Shown here piece after piece: positions 4,457 through 6,950 of a stretch of DNA of 6,950 nt. A program made the translations under genes and the position numbers. The notes beneath the pieces are model-generated. The model worked only from the letters and a program-made list of their open reading frames with translations, ran no database searches and was not told the DNA's origin. This DNA is from Betaproteobacteria bacterium (GTDB lineage: Bacteria > Pseudomonadota > Gammaproteobacteria > Burkholderiales > SG8-39): contig JAFAGU010000302.1 in NCBI GenBank assembly GCA_019237595.1, positions 1 through 6,950 of the forward strand, given 5' to 3'. Within the stretch, counting starts at the first letter, position 1, and each line of letters starts with the position of its first letter.

Positions 4457-6950
4457 GCGGCAGCGCGCTGGGCCGGCCGGCCTGCGGCGAACGTCTCGAG
4501 GAGCTTCGCCTGCTTCGCGCACACCGCCTCGATGCTCTTCATCTTGACGTGGCCGAATCCGCGGATCTCGTCGGGCAGCGAAGCGATCTCTACCGCACGC
4601 GCATGGTTCGCGGCGTCGAGCCTGCCCAGCAGCTGCTCGATGGTCGCTTCGTACTCGGCGATGAGCGCTCGCTCCGTCCGCCGCTCCGCCGTATGGCCGA
4701 AAGGATCGAGCGCCGTGCCCCGGAGCCGACGCAGGCTGCGGAGCAGCTTGAATACGCCCAGCATCCATGGGCCGAAGCGCATCTTGCGCGGCTCGCCGGT
4801 CGCCGGGTTCGTGCGGGAGAGGAGCGGCGGCGACAAGTGATACACGACCCGGTAGTCGCCTTCGAACATGCCCTCGATCTTCTTCCTGAATTCCGGATCG
4901 GCATGCAGGCGGCCCACTTCGTACTCGTCCTTGTACGCAAGGAGCTTCGCGTAGTGCCGGGCGACCGATTCGGCGAGCTTCGAAGAGTCGGTCCTCGCCT
5001 TCTCGGCTTCCCGCACGCGATCGACGAGGCGCTTGTAGCGCGCCGCGTAGGCCGCGTCCTGGTATTCCGTGAGGAACGCCACCCGGCGCTCGACGAGCTC
5101 GTCCAGGTTGCGCGAGAAATGCTGGTCGATAGGGATCACTTCGGCCGGCGTGGCGATGCGCCGCACGCGTTCGAGGTCGACCGCGGCCCGGCGCCCCCAC
5201 GCGAAGCTCTGTCGGTTGAATTCCACCGCTACGCCGTTCAGCTCGATTGCACGCTCGAGCGACTCGGCGGAAAGGGGAACCCAACCCTTCTGGAAGGCGT
5301 AGCCGAGCATGAACATGTTGGTGGCGATGGCATCGCCCATGAGCGCCGTCGCAAGCTCCGTGGCGGCCACGAAATCGGTGCGGCCGCACGCGTCCGCGAT
5401 ATCGCGCTGCAAGTCCGTTCCCGGCAGGCGCCAGTTCGGGTTGCGGACGAACTCCGCCGTCGGAGTGACGGTCGCGTTCACCACTGCCTGGGTGCGCGGC
5501 GCGGCCATCTTGGCGAGCGCATCGGCGCTCGCCGTGACGACGAGGTCGCACCCCACGACGAGGTCCGCCCCGCCGGTATCGAGCCGCGCCGCATGGAGCC
5601 CTTCGGGCCGCGCGGCGAGCTGCACGTGCGACATGACGGCGCCGTACTTCTGCGCGAGCCCGGACATGTCGAGCACCGACACGCCCTTGCCCTCGAGGTG
5701 CGCCGCGACGCCGACGATCTGGCCGATCGTGATGACGCCGGTGCCGCCGATGCCGGTGACGAGGATGCCGTAGGGCTTGTCGAGTGAAGGGGAGGCGGGC
5801 GTCTCCAGGTGGAAGGCGTCTTCGGTCCGGACGGCGGAGGACTTCCCTTTCCTGAGCCGGCCGCCCTCGACGGTGACGAAGCTCGGGCAGAAGCCGTTCA
5901 GGCAGGAGTAGTCCTTGTTGCACGAAGACTGGTTGATGGCGCGCTTGCGCCCGAACTCGGTCTCGAGCGGTTCGACCGAGAGGCAATTCGACTTGGCGCT
6001 GCAGTCGCCGCAACCCTCGCAGACCATCTCGTTGATGAGCACGCGCCTCGCCGGATCGGGATATTCGTTGCGCTTGCGGCGCCGGCGCTTCTCGGAGGCG
6101 CACGTCTGGTCGTAGATGATGGCGGAAACGCCCTTGAGCTCGCGCAGCTCCCGCTGCACGGCGTCGAGCTCGTCGCGGTGACGGACCGTCACGCCCTCCG
6201 CCCAGGCGATGCCGTGCGGATACTTCGCCGGCTCGTCGGTCACCACGACGATCGGCTTCACCCCTTCGGCGGCGAGCTGGCGCGAGATCATCGGCGGGTC
6301 GAGCGGCCCGTCGTGGCGCTGGCCACCGGTCATCGCCACGGCGTCGTTGTAGAGAACCTTGTAGGTCATGTTGACCTTCGCGGCCACGGCGGCGCGGATG
6401 GCAAGCAGCCCGGAGTGGAAATACGTCCCGTCGCCGAGGTTGGCGAAGATGTGCTTCTCGTCGGTGAACGGCGCCTGCCCGATCCAGGGGGCGCCTTCCG
6501 CGCCCATGTGCGTGAAGGTCGAGGTCCTGCGGTCCATCCACACCGCCATGAAATGGCACCCGATCCCGGCCGTGGCGCGGCTGCCCTCCGGCACGCGCGT
6601 CGAGGTGTTGTGCGGGCAGCCGGAGCAAAAGTACGGCTGGCGGATGGCCGCGACGCGCGGCTTGGAGAGAAGCTTTTCCTTCATCTCGAGGAATGCCAGT
6701 CGTTCCCTGAACTGCGAGCCGAGGCTGTGCGTCATCCCGAGCTTTTCCAGGCGCTGCGCGATGACCTTCGCTACCATGGCAGGCGAATGCTCGTAGTGCG
6801 CGGGAAGGAGCCAGGAGCCCGCGGGCTGGCCTTCGGCGCGGCTCCATTCGCCGTTGTCGTCGAACTTGCCGACGACGCGGGGTGCGCGGATGCCCTCCTT
6901 CCAGTTGTAGAGCTCTTCCTTGATCTGGTACTCGATGACCTGGCGCTTCT
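4453..6950 (-). CDS. indolepyruvate:ferredoxin oxidoreductase, fused large form, N-terminus beyond the window
   Basis: Thiamine-diphosphate and iron-sulfur enzyme that oxidatively decarboxylates arylpyruvates (indolepyruvate, phenylpyruvate and similar) to aryl-acetyl-CoA, reducing ferredoxin or a similar carrier. The frame is open from base 6948 to TGA at 4455-4453 (831 visible residues). Proteins of this fused type are about 1150-1200 residues, so roughly the first third, with the pyrimidine-binding domain, is missing. Visible in order: Y-F-C-S-G-C-P-H-N-T (106-115); the TPP-binding G-D-G-T-Y-F (172-177) with N201-D202 closing the motif; a cysteine-rich insert with C283, C310, C313, C316, C322, C343, C349 and C354 for iron-sulfur clusters; a gamma-type domain from about residue 390 with G-I-G-G-T-G (399-404) and L-A-Q-K-Y-G-A-V-M-S-H-V (431-442); and a C-terminal DUF6537-like region (about 620-800) with R-F-G-P-W-M and D-P-F-G-H-T. 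The internal ATG at 6777 is not the start, because 57 in-frame family-like residues precede it. It joins hpd and phhA in an aromatic amino acid theme. Confidence 0.95.
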   Translation of the reverse strand, partial: KRQVIEYQIKEELYNWKEGIRAPRVVGKFDDNGEWSRAEGQPAGSWLLPAHYEHSPAMVAKVIAQRLEKLGMTHSLGSQFRERLAFLEMKEKLLSKPRVAAIRQPYFCSGCPHNTSTRVPEGSRATAGIGCHFMAVWMDRRTSTFTHMGAEGAPWIGQAPFTDEKHIFANLGDGTYFHSGLLAIRAAVAAKVNMTYKVLYNDAVAMTGGQRHDGPLDPPMISRQLAAEGVKPIVVVTDEPAKYPHGIAWAEGVTVRHRDELDAVQRELRELKGVSAIIYDQTCASEKRRRRKRNEYPDPARRVLINEMVCEGCGDCSAKSNCLSVEPLETEFGRKRAINQSSCNKDYSCLNGFCPSFVTVEGGRLRKGKSSAVRTEDAFHLETPASPSLDKPYGILVTGIGGTGVITIGQIVGVAAHLEGKGVSVLDMSGLAQKYGAVMSHVQLAARPEGLHAARLDTGGADLVVGCDLVVTASADALAKMAAPRTQAVVNATVTPTAEFVRNPNWRLPGTDLQRDIADACGRTDFVAATELATALMGDAIATNMFMLGYAFQKGWVPLSAESLERAIELNGVAVEFNRQSFAWGRRAAVDLERVRRIATPAEVIPIDQHFSRNLDELVERRVAFLTEYQDAAYAARYKRLVDRVREAEKARTDSSKLAESVARHYAKLLAYKDEYEVGRLHADPEFRKKIEGMFEGDYRVVYHLSPPLLSRTNPATGEPRKMRFGPWMLGVFKLLRSLRRLRGTALDPFGHTAERRTERALIAEYEATIEQLLGRLDAANHARAVEIASLPDEIRGFGHVKMKSIEAVCAKQAKLLETFAAGRPAQRAAA

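Noticed and set aside
4207..5787. 526-codon plus-strand open frame opposite the oxidoreductase gene
   Set aside because: Typical antisense GC-rich artefact with an Arg-rich composition and no family motifs.
6775..6777. ATG at 6777 as the true start of the oxidoreductase gene
   Set aside because: The frame stays open to the window edge with 57 further residues that read like the family, and the remaining protein would lack the start of the catalytic region.
4457..6847. Very long open minus-strand frame (968 codons with the small exported gene at its end) running beside the oxidoreductase frame
   Set aside because: Its sequence over this span is Arg/Ala/Gly-rich without motifs, while the overlapping frame carries the full set of oxidoreductase motifs. 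Only the last ~170-190 codons, beyond the oxidoreductase stop, look like a real protein.

Overview
The window is compact, GC-rich bacterial chromosome with almost no non-coding space. The proteins look most like those of Betaproteobacteria (Burkholderiales or relatives): a short single-domain phenylalanine hydroxylase, a bacterial-type 4-hydroxyphenylpyruvate dioxygenase (HPPD) and a fused proteobacterial indolepyruvate:ferredoxin oxidoreductase. This placement is from recognition by eye only. I see no rRNA, tRNA, CRISPR array, insertion sequence or other mobile element.

Left part, minus strand (reads from 2642 down to about 1): a tightly packed aromatic amino acid catabolic operon, hpd -> phhA -> SDR. 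hpd and phhA overlap by 4 bases (ATGA), and phhA and the SDR gene overlap by 14 to 26 bases. A further gene may start at base 19 and run off the left edge. PhhA hydroxylates phenylalanine to tyrosine at the expense of a tetrahydropterin. HPPD turns 4-hydroxyphenylpyruvate into homogentisate. The transaminase that links the two is not in the window. The SDR carries the signature of animal quinoid dihydropteridine reductase: alanine in place of the catalytic serine, an acidic residue after the second strand, and the C-terminal LDTPxNRxxMPxAD pattern. It may therefore be the pterin-recycling partner of PhhA. This is the most interesting observation in the window.

Middle, plus strand (2720 to 3966): divergent from hpd across a 77-base gap, a carboxymuconolactone decarboxylase-family (AhpD-like) gene is coupled by a GTGA overlap to a six-helix queuosine-precursor transporter of the YhhQ family.

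Right part, minus strand (6950 down to 3941): the C-terminal 831 residues of a large fused indolepyruvate:ferredoxin oxidoreductase, cut by the right edge. It is followed by a small, probably exported protein of unknown function whose start codon is not ATG. That small gene overlaps the 3' end of the transporter gene tail to tail by 26 bases. The oxidoreductase would oxidise arylpyruvates to aryl-acetyl-CoA, so the window holds enzymes of two alternative fates for aromatic amino acid carbon: the homogentisate route and the arylacetyl-CoA route.
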